Shown: positions 1 through 15,200, numbered from the stretch's first letter. The stretch is 32,848 nt of DNA from Cruorifilaria tuberocauda (GCA_013365365.1 JABVXU010000600.1:1-32848), one strand, 5' to 3'. Notes: generated from the letters alone by a model not told the origin. A program made the numbers and translations.

Positions 1-92
1 GCAAACGAATCTCCTACTGAATAGAAATATTACGTTGCTTCATGCGAAATTTCGATATTTTCTGTCTTTTAAATCAATTCATTTATTCTTAC

Positions 93-242
93 CTTTGATT
101 CGAAATCACTGGAAAGTTGTGGTAGTATGTCGATATCATGATATTCCGACGGTTTTATATCGCTAACAAATTCATCGTAATCAATTTTTTCGCTTTCTCT
201 TATTTGCTCTTCCGTTTCCGATTTCTCATATTCAACCAAAAA
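93..242 (-). CDS. ttn-1: Titin exon 25: acidic pre-kinase linker
   Basis: 150 nt, acceptor CATTATAG|TTTTTG, donor TCAAAG|GTAAGA, phase 0-0. Encodes FLVEYEKSETEEQIRESEK, then IDYDEFVSDIKPSEYHDIDI and LPQLSSDFESK. The Tyr-Asp-x-Phe/Tyr-Val acidic segment resembles the linker before the kinase in twitchin and TTN-1 (for example YDKYV in twitchin, recalled). The kinase exons should follow to the left of position 1. Exon existence is well supported; its pre-kinase identity is inference. Confidence 0.8.
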
Positions 243-3200
243 CTATAATGGAATAATAAATCCATTAAATTGATAATGTAAATTAATTGATGTGTTAAAG
301 AAAATTAATACACTGTCATTTTCCGGATATATATTTTTCTATAAAAAAAGGGAAAAATATTATATTGATTTTACGAAGTTTCTTGATATATTCTTGAACT
401 TCTCATTTGCCTTTCACAGATTAGATCTAATTTTAGGAGATTATCCTCTGTTTATGAATTCTTTTGAAAATATAATCAAGCAAAATATATATATATATAT
501 GTATTTCTCTAAGTTATACAATTTCATGGGCCTTAATTCAAAAGAAAGATAAAAAAGTTGATGAATATTAACTCTATATAATTTCCTAATTTCTTGGAAA
601 TGATTTGATGCATTTTGGAAGATAACAGATTGTTCATAAGTTAAAAAAACTAATAAACAATTTTAGATCATGAAACAAAAAATTTTCCATGATTAATTTT
701 TTCCTTTCATAAATTTTTTTTTCTTGATTTCAAAATACTTTTCTCTCTACTAATAAATTTTATCGCAATACTGAACAAAAGTGCAAATAGCCTATTTGCT
801 AAATTAGTTTGCCATCTACACTTGAAAGTTAGCTTTTACCTGGCAAATCTTGTATGGAACCGCTTTTTTTAACTAACAACTTTTCGTATATTAATAATTC
901 ATCTTTTGCATTTTTAATGTATTTGAACTTTTTTATTCTCTAAATTGGCAGATTTTTTTTTTAACATTCTTTACTACTGTAAAAATCTTTTGAAAACTCT
1001 TACCGGTTCAGATTCTTCCGATGGTTCACTTACAATACCGGCAATACTGGCACGTACACGGAACCGATATGTGTTACCGCGCTCTAGATCTGTCATTGTT
1101 ACATTCAATTCAGCACTTTCGACTGCTCTTATCCATCTTTGTTTTTCCTGAAGAAATTTTCCGATAATTAATCTTCTTACTGTTTGAGAAATTGCCGAAA
1201 AAAAAATCATACAATGATAGTTAAGATTAAAAAGATGAGATACTTGATCAGTTAGTTCAGGAATTATCTTCTAATTGAACTGTGATTTATTGTGAAACAA
1301 AAAGAAGATTGTAACAGTAACTAATAGCAAAAATTTTAGAAATTGGATAATTTAAAATACTACTTAAGATAAGTTTGCATCAAAAATATTGAATTACTCT
1401 TTGATGATTTGTTGTAACTTTTTGAATCCTTACGAATTTGTTTCATCTGAGAAATCGCGAAAGTGTACTTAGAATATTAAAAATTCTATCGGAAACTAAA
1501 AATTATTTCACTTTAATGAATGAAAAGAATTCAATTCTTCGTCAGATAACCAAAAGCCAAAGAATATTTCATCTTATTCATCGTATTTACCTAATCTTTA
1601 CAAATCAATAATCTCACTTCAGATTTCATTAAGTCTCCTGATGTGACTATAAGACTAGAGAAGCTTAGTTGTGCTAGCAATAATATTCTGATTGTTGTTG
1701 TGATTTCTATTTTAATTAATAGAAATAAATTTAAAAGTCTATCAAAATTTATGTGAAATTTGTAATTCTAAGCTGCCATTATTATTAGCAATCATAAATC
1801 ATAAGCAATAAAATATTTGATATTTTAATCATGCAAATAAATTTTTGTGCACATTTTGTGTTCCTACACTTTCTGGTCTTCGAAAAAAAACGTTTTAAAA
1901 TCAAGTTCCAATATTTATATTTTATGTGAAATTAGGTAAACGATATCAGATTCTCTCTTTTTCTCTGCTTTCTTCTCTTGTTTATAATAATTCTTAAGGA
2001 TGTTTTTATATAAAACATTTCGAATACACAAGTTAATTAGTTTATCTTTAATATTGAAGCCCGAAATTACTAAAGTTAATTTTCAATTTTTCTCATAAAA
2101 TTTGATCTCTTATAAAAATCAAATAATAAAAGAGTCATTTCATTTATTCGGATATCTAAAAGATAGCAAAGTAAACAGAAGTTTAGTCTCGAAACAGCAA
2201 CTTAGTTTTCCCGTAGAAAATTCCGATCATTTTTAATGCAATTTATTTTCTAACAAAATATAATTAACCTTTTTCATTTCGATGATATATTGTGCATTTT
2301 TATTAACAGGTTCTGGTACTACATTCCATTTCAATCTCACCGAATTAAATTTTAGCTTTTCAAGTATTGGCCGACTCGGTACAATTGGATGTTTGAGAAT
2401 CTGAAGCGATGACGTAAACAATATTCGACAAAAATAAACGAATTCACAACCAACAATGATTAAGTAAAACTTTTCTTACGTTAATAATTATTATAAATTA
2501 AGAATACTTCCAATCATTTCGAAAACAATAATCTCCTAAAATTATTTTTCGTTCTATTCATAATATTTCAGTGCAGTCTCATAATGATCTAGATTTTTAC
2601 CTCGTACAAAAATTTAATCTCAATTAATTTATAGTTTTTTCTAAAATCGATAAGATCGATTAAACACGCTGCAGTTAAGGTTTTAACAAACATTTCCTTA
2701 ATATACATTTCACGTCTCAACAAAGTTTATTACATTTTCCAATCGTAATAAGGAAAAGCTAAAATATGATTTTTGCAATACAACTCGTACAATTCATTCA
2801 TTCTAATTTTAATATTATCCAACTAAAATTTTGATAGCAAATTTGAAAAAAATCAAACCTCAACAGGAATTTCGCATTTCGCTTCGCCTAATTCATTTTT
2901 AACTTTGAGCAAATACTTGCCTTGTACATCACTGTCCACTCTTAATATTGCAAGTGTTGTTAATCGGTCAACTGTTGTTACCTAAAATTAAAATTTTATT
3001 TGAATTTGTTGAATAAAAGTTTATGCAATTGCATTTTATAATTTACTTTGAGTTAACAAAATATTCGTTCATTTTTATTTTTGTCTCATCTCAATTTTTT
3101 TTCATTTCTCCGATCAAACTTCCACATTGAATATTACCAACAGATGTTTTAGAATAGAATTATTAGAAAAGTTTCGGTACACTGATTACTTCCTAAAACT

Positions 3201-6200
3201 ATTTTATCAGGCTTATATATATATATATATATCTATATATTTTAGAGTATGTGTCGCTAAGATTACTCAATAGTTTGAAGAAATATTTCTCTCCTATCTG
3301 CTTCAACTTAAAAGTAAGGAAGAAATAAATTGTTCTAAACGATTGAATAGTCCTCGTAATTTTTGATATTGATTAACTATTATGATACCTGGAAACGATT
3401 AGATTTTATTGTAATTGGTTTACCGTTTGTGTCCAGCCATTCCACATCTGGATTCGGTTTCCCTGTAAGAATTTTTTTTCAGCAATTTAATGTAGCAATT
3501 AGTAATTAGTGATCAAATTAAGTCATTCGGGTCATTGTTTTAAATTAAGTTATAATCTCAAAGATATTCAAAAAAACTTTTATTATATTTTATGCTTATT
3601 AGAACGGTTATTATTTGTTAGAATGGTAGAATACTAAAAATAATGATTGATCAAAACCAAATCTTTTTACTAATTGCGCCATTCAATTAATTGAAATATT
3701 TTTTTGTGAATTCATTCAAAATTGATATAATTTTATTTTATTACTAAATATTGGCGAAAAATTTTCTATTAAATATTTTTCTATTAATATTTCATTTCAT
3801 TTCAATGAATTTCTTCATTATTTTTCTTTATTGTTTGTTACTTTTCTTCCATATACATTCTTTTTTTTCTTTCGTATAAATGATAACTGAAATTATGTGT
3901 TCCACTATAACCATTTACGAATCAAAAAAAAAGAAAAGAGGAAATGTCGATTCTAATTTTACTTTCATTTCATTTCGTAATAAATATGTCATCAGATAAA
4001 CATAACTTTTTTTTCCGAGAACGCTAACTTTTATTTTACATTCCATATTTCGAATGAAAATGGAAATATAACGGATATTTCATTTCCAATTACAAAACAA
4101 ATAATATTATATAATTTCTACTAGTAAACAATGTTCATATCAGTATCATTACTATTTGATACACAGAAATGGGAGTGAAATAATGAGCAACAAGTTTATT
4201 CATATTATAATTCAATTTCAATTTTATTGTCTTCTTGGAGACACATCATTTTGCATTATGCAATTTGTTTTTTTTTTATTGATATCATATTTTGAAAAAT
4301 GCATGCCTCTTGTTTTTGTCTGGAAACTTTGTAAGTAAGTTCCATCTTATTCGCATCTCTAGTGTCTAAATTATATTCATAACGGGATGCATGAAATATG
4401 AGGTAAGCAAATTATATCATTTTTATCAGTTATTTGTTAACTCTTATCATAATTGCTGCATGTCATTAGAATTTTGAACAGACGCTAAACTAAGATCGAT
4501 ATTTGAAATTCTCAAAAAAAATACATTATGAAAATAGATATGTTCTAATATATATAATTAATATCTAATGTCGAACTTTCAAGAATCACGAACTTTCAAA
4601 AAATTTATCATATATTCATAATTTCAGATTTTTAACTTCTTTACAAACAAATTATGCATTTTCATTCGATTGAATTATATTCACATTTTAGATCATAGAT
4701 ATGAGGCTTTATCGAAGTTTAACGTTTGTAGTTTTGAAATTACAATAATAAATAAAATATAAAATTCATTTTAATTATTATAATTCTATAATTACTGAAT
4801 TTAATTCATTTTGATGATTTATTTTATTAGTTTTGAGTTATAAATATATGCCTTTGATATTTCTATAAATAAAAATTTTTTAAATTTTATGTTTTTTTAA
4901 TTTAATTTTTATGCTTTGTTTGCTGCTTTTATTCTTTTAGAAGTTTCAAGTAAGTTTTGCTAGACAAATTGTCGAAAAAAAGAAGACAATTGGTGTCATC
5001 AATTAACTTTGCATGAAACGTTAACTTTAATATTCTGATAACAAGGCAGTGAAGTTATGTCTCACATTCAGAAAGGAAAAAGGAAAGGACAACTCTGATA
5101 TAAACGGCTATTAGATATCATGAAATAACTGAGCCATAAATTCTCGCTTTTCTTCTCCTATCATTTGCGACAGCACTTTCTACTTCTGTGTTCAATCAAC
5201 AAAATGTGAATATTGTAGGATAATTTAAGTACTAAAATTAAACAGGAACAAAGTGAAATAGAAAATACTTCGAAGGAACAATTATTAGCTATCTCAGATA
5301 TTTCATCATGCAAATTGTCAAGTATTATTTTTCATCATGTATCATACGATATCGAAATATACTAAAATACCTTTTTAAATTCATCAAAATAAAAAAAAAT
5401 CGGATTTCTTAATTTGCAAATCTCTCTCTCAAACAGAAATGAGCAACGATAGCAGGTGTTTCGTCAATCTTCAGATATCAATCCCGTAGTAAAGCAGATA
5501 TTATTAAATGATAGAATTAGGTTTAAAAGGAAATAAAAAAGTCTCTTTTAATTTAAATTGTATCAAAGAACCAAGTATGAAATCTGTCTTATACTGTAAA
5601 ATTTTCCCACTGAAAGTTTTTTCAAATCCTTTCTTAATTTTCAATGAATTTAATTGTGTTCAATTTGCTACTTTTCTATTCCATCGGTTTTCATCTCTTT
5701 TAAAATAAAATGAACAATAGAAGCAATTATACTTTTTAAATTTAAATTCTAACATTGAAGCTTAGCTATAAGCTATATTTATTTACCAATTTTGTCGCAA
5801 TAAAAATAAATTGAAATTTTGCTTAAATTGGTTAGATTACCGATAGATTGTGCTGGATTCGTATATTTTAGAAAAGACTATTTAACTATTTAGATATTAG
5901 AATTTAAATATTTAACTATCTATTTAATTATTTATTTAGAACTATTTAAGAAATTGTAAAAATTTTTATGGGGAAAGCGTAAAATTTTTAAATTATTATA
6001 AAGGTAAGATATAAAAATTTCAAAATTTTCGAACTGAGAAAAAGCATTCAAGGGCGATAGTTGTCATAGAATACAATTAATATGTAAACTTTCCCTTAAT
6101 TAAATTATTATATTGTGAACTGTATACCGGAAACCGGAAAACTTGATGGATGATAAAAAATATTTTTGGATGAAAATAGCTGAATTGGAAAAAAGACTTA

Positions 6201-9200
6201 ATTGGAAATATTTAAACTTTTTCAATATATCCAATTTTTTCCATTCCAAATCATAAAGGACTGAGAAATTTTTCAGTTACAGTCCAAGTTCAATCGAAAA
6301 TTTTAAGCTTCCTTATTTCATTTCCAATTTTATTTCATCTTCTCAATAAGACAAAATGCATTGAAATAGTGCTAATAAATATAAATTTCCAAAGGCTCAA
6401 ACATCCTAATGCGTTTTTTTTTTCTGAAGCAAATAAAGATGAAATTTTTTATGAACAACTCTATGACCTTTATGATGTATCTTTAAGTTAAATTCTAATA
6501 CTATTTATCATTAAAATAAAATTTATGAGAAAAAAACTGGTAAATAACAATTAATCAACAACAATTATCATATAAAAGAGTGAGAAAAGTTTTGAAACTT
6601 CCTTTCAAACTTATTTCATGTTTATTTCATTGCATTATTACAACAAAGCAAATCATAAAATATACTATTGACATAATCATTTTTACTTTTTTTTCAGCTT
6701 CTATCAATTAATGAAACGTCTTCAGAAGTAATTAAGTTTTTATCTTTAATAGCATCACTTGATAACTTCTATTTCATTCATTTATTTTTGGACATTTTCA
6801 TTTGGCTAAATTGATTTAGCAATTTAGCAAACTTCTCAAATTTCAAATTTTCCTTCAATCTTTTTAGAAAAAAGATTAATGTCTGAATAATATAATCGTA
6901 TATTTGTATGTTTGACGAATTTAATATCTTATAGTCGAAATTCTCCCTCAAAAATAACATTTTATTTGCAAAGCGCGTTTGAAAAAATTCTTTAATACTT
7001 TAATAAACAGTTACTACTCAAGAATATTAAATAAGTTAAGCAGTTATTAAGGTCTCCTTTTTTTTACACAAATAACCTGAGTGCTCTTTCTATTTCATAG
7101 ATAATTCATATTGAAATCATGTTGGTTGATACCTAATTATCTATTCAGATTTACATTACGACAGATTATTCTAAACATATCGATGTAAAATCCCGGTATA
7201 TTCATTAAAAATTTTTTCCTTGAGATTCAAAACATGCTAATCAAGATTTTTTTTTTGGAAATTGGAGAAATGAACATGGAGAAAATGAAAGTTACTTGCT
7301 AGAAAATAAAAAAGGTACAATATTATCATTCCAATGAGAAAATGCAAAAAAATTAACTACGGTGGTACCTCAGGGAAATGAAATGATACGAAGCTTGAGA
7401 AGGAATGAAATGTGAAAATGACAGTGAAATTGAGGATAAAATCGTTTACTTATTTTCTCTTAGCTCTTTTTTTTTTTGCATTCATTTCACCAATTTAAAT
7501 TCCTGATCCCGATATCCGGATTTTATTTTAATAACTGGATTCATAAAATAATTGATTTGCTATAAATGGTATTTATGATAAAGTTCTATTTCCTATATTT
7601 CAGGAAGAAATTTTTTGAATAAAAAACCATAAAAAGAGAAAAAAAAACAAATGAATTTTAATAGGATAAATTTGGATTATGCAGAAATAGTATAATGCAT
7701 GCTGCAGTATATTCATCTTATCTACTTAGAGATTACCGATCTCAGCATAAATATTCTATTAATGATGAAGATGAAAGAAAATGTTCCATTGGGTAAGCTC
7801 TTTTTTCTTTTTATTAATACCTCTTAGCTAAGAAGAGAGTATTGTTTTTGTTTCTGTCTAGTCTAATCAGAGAAATTTTCATCAAATTTCAAAATACGAT
7901 TTATCTTATCTGAGGATTTACCCTTATTGCCAATCACAATAGGATGACAAAAATAACAGAAAACTTGTCGTTCAGTACAATCTCACCTGAATTCTCGAGA
8001 TATTTTCAAAATCTACTTGCTTTTCAATTATAGTGAATAATTTCACATTTTATTTACTGAGAGAAAAAAAACCAAATAAGTATACTTTCCATTACTAATA
8101 GTAGTTACACTATTATGAATCAAATTTGGTGTAAGTTGCTAGAATTTAATTCTTCATGATTTACACTGGAATTCATGCAACCACTTCAAAATATTTCATC
8201 CAATTCTCACTAATCAAAATTTATGAACGATAGAAATTTTACATAAATTATATTTATTGTGTATAAAAAATCTTTCTAATAGGACTTCGAGAAAAATTGA
8301 ATCTACAAAACGACGAAACATTTTTAAGAATATTAAGAAATGATTTTGTCAACTTTCCATGAGGCTGAAGCTGACATTACTGAAATTGTATTTAATCATT
8401 ATTATCATTCTCATCATCATCATTGATCCATTCATTTGACGCATGCTTATAATCTTTGAAATTCCATTCTTGGCTAATGGAGTATTAATTATCAATTTGA
8501 TATCTTATATCATTCATCACATATTAGGTAGTAATGCCAGTTTTAGCCGATATCAGCTAGCAACATTTTTTGTAATTTAAAGTATTTCATTACTTTTTCC
8601 AAGAGTTATTTCATTATTCTCTATCTCAATATTCTCATTTTCGTCTTTCCCGTCTATTGCAAATAAATTTAAAGTCATTGATGATGTGCTTAAATTTAAT
8701 ATTAGATTAGAAAAAGAAAAGAAAGGAGAAAAAGATAGAGGATAATAGGTGATGCTGTGTTCACTAATATATTAGCATCATTTATAAACTTTATTTGAAA
8801 TTTTGATAAATTTATTTAATTCTAACAACCGAATTAAATGCTATCATCGAATTAAATGCTTGAATTATTCTGGATAATATAAGCTATCTTCAATAAACAA
8901 TCTTATCATAACACTTATAAATTATGCATTCTTGTATCTTATCTAACGAGAAGCTTGTTGTAGTATTTATTTTTAGCCTGATATCTTTATATATAATCCC
9001 ATATCATTTCATATTAATTAAAAGTGTTATGATAGGATACAAAGAATATTTTATATTTAGATATATTAAATGAAATATAACAGTTTGCTTGGATAATTAA
9101 TTATTCACCTCTATAAAAAGATGTATCAGTTTTGAAGTTTTCAATTCATTACTTTTAATTTTGAGATTAATTAAAAATTTTAGCCAATATGATAAATCTT

Positions 9201-12200
9201 TCCTCAATATCTGAAATTAGTTAGCAAGCAGTAAAATGGCAAAGTATTAATTGACAAATGATCTATATTTAAATTAATAATGATCCTCATGGATTATTGA
9301 AATGAATAATCCATGAGATACATCATTCATTCATTTAATTCCAAATCCTTTTCTATTTGCAAGACTTTCGTTTATGTGCAAAATTGAACTAAAACCTTAT
9401 TACATACATAATCTATGAAATAATTTAATTTTTGCACTTTTTAGGTAAGTTCTAAAAAGTTAAATACATTACAACAGACAGTTTTCTAATTTTAAAAAGA
9501 ATTAAAAGTAAAAAAAGTCGAAGTCTGATTTAATTATTATTCGATAATAACGACAAATTAGTCATGACAGATCACATTTCGTATCATTACCTTCTAACTT
9601 TTTTTCTTACTATTGCTAAATATTAGAAATGAATTAAAAAAAATAAATTAGTACAAAACAGGATAGTTCGTTCATAACAATGTATTTTCAAGAGTTGGTC
9701 TTAAATATTATCAGATTACAGCCCATAAATGATAGTTTCGCTTAACAAAAAAATCATTGTTTCGCGTTAAAATGTCTTATCTTCCATCGATTTAAAATTT
9801 TTGCAATTCTAATAAAAATCCATCCTCCCACAGGGAAAATTATGGAAGCAAAAAAAAAATAGAAGGAAAAAGAAACCAATTGAGATCGAGCAACTTTAGA
9901 AATGAACCTTATTACATAATCTATGAAATAAGATAACTATTAGTTATCAGAAGCAAACTTTCTTAAATGAAATCTAAGATTTCATTTATTTTCAAAAAGG
10001 AATTTAATTTTATAAAATTTATAGTTATTAAAAACGAAATCTGAAAATTTTAATCATCATTTCTCATCATTCCTCTTCATGTCAGAAATTCATTAACTGT
10101 TTGTTATGAATGGATTTGAATTTAGCTTCTAATTCAATGTTTTGAAATCGAACACATAGCTATTCTTCCTTCCACAACATCAATTCAGTCTTTTTTTATT
10201 ACAGCAACTACACCATCTCTTCTACAGCAACAGCCTCGCTTTTCTAATCTCTGAGAAAAACTACTTCACACGTCAAACAAAATTATAAAGTCTACTTCAA
10301 ATCTCGTGATATATCGTTGCTTATCTCTCTCTCTCTCTCTCTCTTATACCAAATTGTCAGTTTTTTCCTTTGTGTTTTTCTCTTTCAAATGATTTTGTAC
10401 TGAAAACAAAAAAAAAAGTTTTTTTTGAAATAGAATTGAGGTCACTTGTGCTCATTTGTAAAAGTTATAGCATTTTCATAGCAACATTTTGTCGAGTTGA
10501 ACGGAACATCAATTCGTTGACAGGTGTTATTCATTCTTTGTTGCGCAACCTTCGATGGATTTTGTTGTTTAATGAAATTCAAGTTTCTACTATTCACTAT
10601 ACTTCTTCTATATTTTCTGGTAAAGACATATCTTTCTGAAATCTTCTGATTGATTTAAATTTAAAAAACATAAATTCATGGAAATTCATGAATAAATCCA
10701 TGAATCGATGAAAAGCTCAAAGCTCGAAAATAAAAAAAAAGAAAAACATCTTTTTACATACTTAATTTTAATCCTACACTTCTTTAGGGAACGATAATCA
10801 TGGCAAAAATTCATATATATATATATATATATATAGATTTATCCACTTTATGCATTTAATTAATTTTATTTCATCTTCCTTCTCTGTCAAAATCTTGACA
10901 TCGAAGTTATTTATTGCTAAATGATTGACTTCATTCGAGATACTAATATTCCATTGAAAAAGAGCATAAATGATTGAGAAAAATAAATTTGTAAGTTTCG
11001 AATTTCTACTGCAAAAAAAAGTAACCATTTTTTTAAATTCAAATGACCCTTTCATGATCTTTATCACAAATTATATATTTGAGATTATGCACTAAAGAAG
11101 CAAAGTTAACGTCTAATAGAAACGATAGTTAAATCATATAATATTTCTTTTTTTTTAAATAAATGATAAATAGTATGAAAAAATTTTGATAAGATATATT
11201 TAAAACATTTGAAAAATTTTTTCTCTCAGATGGTTTAATTGAATTATCATTGATAGATAAAATGAGAGGGAGTGATATTTTTATTCGTTTTACGAGTTAA
11301 TTCTAAATTGCTTTGATTGAAATGTCATATGACCATAGTCAATTTGATATATAGCATATTAAAAGGTTGAAAACAAAATTACTAGCGAAGCTTAACGAAA
11401 AAATCCTTTTAAAAATCTACCAAGTCGCCTTCAAATTCATTATTTAAAAATATGAGGTAAATTATCGAAACATTTTATCTTTTTACCTGTTATCTTAAAA
11501 TTCAAGCTTGATTACTCAATTCTCAAGTGCTATTAAATCGGATTTAATTAAGGGTCAAAAAAAGAATTTTTTTTTGTAGGAAATAATTACTAGATGCAAA
11601 TAAATTGTAGAAAATATGGATCTATTAATTTTAGCTAATAAACAAATTGATTTTTGTGAAGCTTATCAACAAATGAAACTTCACTAAACAACTTTCTGAT
11701 CCTAAAATTCTATAAGTACTTATCAGTTTAATGTCTTTGGACGAATCTATTCATGTTAATTAATCTTTAAATTAAAATTTGTTCCTTGTCTTATTTAAAC
11801 TTAAAAAACCTTTCATGTAAATACATGAATCTCTGGACAGATTTATATTGCTGATTAGCGTGCTATTTTATGATTTTTCAAAGCAATTTTTGCAAAATCT
11901 GTCATTTCTTTACTAGTCTTTTGGCAAAAACCAATCTTATCAGAAATGAAAAAATAGGAAGGAGTATTGATCATTTCTTGAAAATTCAAATTATCGTGCT
12001 AGTTTTTTTTTTCTTCTTCCTTCATCTCGACCTATAACCTCTTTACTTAAAGACCATTTGATATGATAATGAAAAATAATTGTGTTAAATAATTTTAATG
12101 CCAGTGAAGTTCAGATTTAATAAGTTAAACTTATGCTAAACTGAATTTTTCCTTTAGATTCCACTAATCTTTTTCAATTCCTATTTTCCATTCTCTTTTC

Positions 12201-15200
12201 ATGGCTTCTTCGATTGATAAAACTTTAAACAAATTTCCGATGGCATATTTCTGAGTTTAAAGAGCCTTCTGGGAAAACAAAAAAAAGGAAACTTATACAT
12301 AAATTCTTAGGCTCGAGTTCGAAATTAAGTATTTTCAAGAACATTTCCGTCAAGCTCCTCTTTCTGCTCGTCTAATTACCCTCAATTAATTATCTTTAGT
12401 TGCTTTGTTAAGTCGGCACTTTCCCAAAAACTTAAAAATGCCAATTCTTGACATTGACAAAACAATGATTTGTAAAATATTTCCTCAAACTCTTCCATGA
12501 ATACATATTTTCATGCAAAATTTTCTACACATTTTTTTCTTATGGCAATCTTATATCACTTTTATTCACAAAGATGCCCCTCTTTTTTTCCTTCAAATTA
12601 CATCACTTTGATATACTTATAGTGCAAAAGAATTCATTCAACTTATTTTATCATCAATTTTTTCTGTTATCCAACTACCTGTGTTACCTGTGCTATTGGC
12701 AGAGATGAAATTTTTCACTTCATGTCACTCATATTATAAAATAATCTTAACGTGAACAGTTACCAAAAAAAAAAGTTCCGTTTTTTATTTTTTCTTTTTC
12801 AATCATTACCTTTAGTGTTTTGAATACAATCTCGAGATACATACACACACACACACATAGAAAAATATATTTTATTGATACAAATAATATTATCACTACT
12901 CGATGATTTCTTAAATATATTCAAAAGATCTTTTCAACAGTTGGACGTTCTTTCCAGTATATTGATTTTTAAATCTTCCTAGTTTTTTTAAATCTTGTTA
13001 CTTTGTGTATTTCTTTAAAAAAAAGAATAAAATATTATTCTGTTTATCTTCATCTTTGCTTCGAAAAATTTCTTATGAAGCGAATCTTATGAATGATTAA
13101 TTACCGCTAAACAATAATATTCAATCATTCATCTCAAAAAATTTGCTTAATTCAACGATTAAAATATTACAATAGCGATGATAATTTTTTGCAGAAATCA
13201 GAAGATTTCACAACTGATTATTGGATTTGGATATCTATCGTTTTCTTCCAATTTTTCTTTTTTAGAAAAAAATTTGATTTAAAAAAAAAAGAAAAAATGA
13301 ATAATTAATTATTCTCATTTATAAAAAGAATTGAAAACTATTATAAATAAAAATCAATATAGTAATTTCAATTCTTGATACGTATGAATTCTTCAAATTC
13401 AAACATTTACAGAGTCACAACCAACATGATCAGCGGGTGAGCCAATCCATCTATACTTATGCTACGCTGCTTCGTGGTTGTTTACTTTTACTTATTTTAA
13501 TTCGACAAAAAATTAACTCTTAAGATCTTAAGTAAACATGCGATCAGCTATTAAAATTCTCTCCGAATATTTCCGTTTTCAAGTTCAAAAAATTTACCAT
13601 TATAAAGAAAATTGATAGTACCGAAAACGAATTTAATTCTGAAAATCTCAACCTTTTTGAATCATTAAATTCATGAAATAAATCTTATCAATTACTAATC
13701 GAGTTGATTCTAAGGAATTTTTGCTTTTTTTAAATTTATATCAAATCAACATTTTCATTTTAATTAAAAGGATAAAAGAAAAAATGAAAATATCACGAAG
13801 CAGCTTTTATTGTTCTTTGGAAAGAAAAGAAGGAAAAAATTTTTTAATCTTTACAGTGCGGCTCAGCAGCACAAGAAACGGCTTGTTTCGTATCGTAAAA
13901 CCGATGCATCAGCAAATACCGGAAGAAATAATGCTCATCTTCTAGATGAAATTTGGGGAAGTGGAACAAACTGCTTCCAGGTGTCATATTCAAATATATT
14001 ATAATAACTATCTCAAGTTTATTAATCAAGTAAAAGTACTGTTTCGAATTGTCTCAAGTTGTTTCATTTTTCTGAAAATACCAAAATAGGATTCTGTTAT
14101 GGACATCGTATTACTAGCTGTTAGCCACGAACTCTCAATTTCCATTTTTTGGGATTTAAATATTTTTAGATAACTCATGGAGGTAATTTAAGTAACTCAT
14201 GCGAGACTACTAATGGTAATTTTTAGGCAGTACCAGCCGGTGGACGCAATGATGATGGTGAACCAATGCTTCTCAGACTTAATATTGGTGGTACCTCATA
14301 CCTATTGTTAATAGAAGCCATTCTACAAGCAGAATTAACTAGTTTCCTTTCTAAATTTGTTCAACTGAATCACAAATCCAGATTGAAGGTTTATATTTGC
14401 CGTAAAAAGCAAAAGGAAGAAAAAAAAAAAGAAAAAGCGACTTTTTTAATAAACGAAGATTAATATAATTACTTTTTTAGAAAATTATTTTACTTTAAAG
14501 ATTAAAAAATTAAATGATTTGATAGACGAGTTATTTAAGAATTATGCTATATAAGAAGCAGGTAAATTAATAAGCAATATAGAAAAATAATAGAAAACTC
14601 AGGATCATAAGACGTTTTTAAGCGTGAAAAAGTCATAAATTAAAACCTATAAATTGGATGATTTCAAAAAAGCTGTTGAATTCAAACAAAATTTAATTCT
14701 TTTCAGACTTAACTTTCAAATATTTGTTTTATGATATGTATGCTCATAGAAAAAGGATGTGTCTCATTCCAGGTAGCAGACGCTTATATAGCATCTGAAG
14801 ATGCATATTATTTTCAACGATCACCGTACGCATTTGAAGCTATCTTTCAATATTATGCAACCGGTGTTGTGCATAGGCCACCGGAAATTTGTCCTGCTGC
14901 ATTTTTGTCTGAACTGGAATTTTGGGGAATTTCCTATCGATCTATTGGTTCATGTTGTGCCGATATTATAGCTCGCGATCGATTAGAGGAAAAAGAGGAA
15001 GAAAAAGTATATCATCAATTATTTTCAAAAAATTTTAAGGTAAAATTATAAAATCGACATTTTCCAGGTTGATAATAAAACTTTTGATAATTTGATGTTT
15101 GGAAAAATAAGGAGGAAGATGTGGACCTTTCTGGAAAGACCTGGTTCATCAGTTCAGGCTAAAGCATTTGAACTATCATCAACTCTCTTTGTTGCTATAT

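Larger units (their letters stand above)
3463..13412. other. Large titin intron, left part; flank upstream of exp-2
   Basis: About 9.9 kb of AT-rich DNA with no exon of the titin gene (none is needed for phase) and no convincing gene on either strand. It holds (AT)n and (TC)n runs, a small direct repeat and a perfect inverted repeat listed separately. It probably contains exp-2 promoter or enhancers and may contain titin regulatory elements, but I see no specific site I can support. Confidence 0.75.

Noticed and set aside
292..552. 86-codon plus-strand open frame in titin intron 24
   Set aside because: Phe/Ile/Tyr-rich AT-driven sequence including an AT microsatellite; no homology seen.
93..3462. 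The five leftmost titin exons as a separate gene
   Set aside because: Exons 20 and 21 split a single Ig domain and a single codon across the 14.6-kb intron, so they belong to one transcript.
4156..11067. Several 60-90 codon open frames in the large intron (near 4156, 5508, 6778, 10370, 10798)
   Set aside because: Composition is that of AT-rich random sequence, with no recognisable motif, no splice partners and low-complexity runs.
13721..13945. Open frame with an ATG-like start overlapping exp-2 exon 2
   Set aside because: It is in a different frame from the phase required to enter the T1 exon, and crosses the consensus acceptor at 13856.
15007..15051. Read-through of exp-2 exon 4 to a later donor at 15040
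   Set aside because: It would leave a 28-nt intron before the next acceptor, too short to splice; the GTATAT donor gives a 61-nt intron in the same phase.
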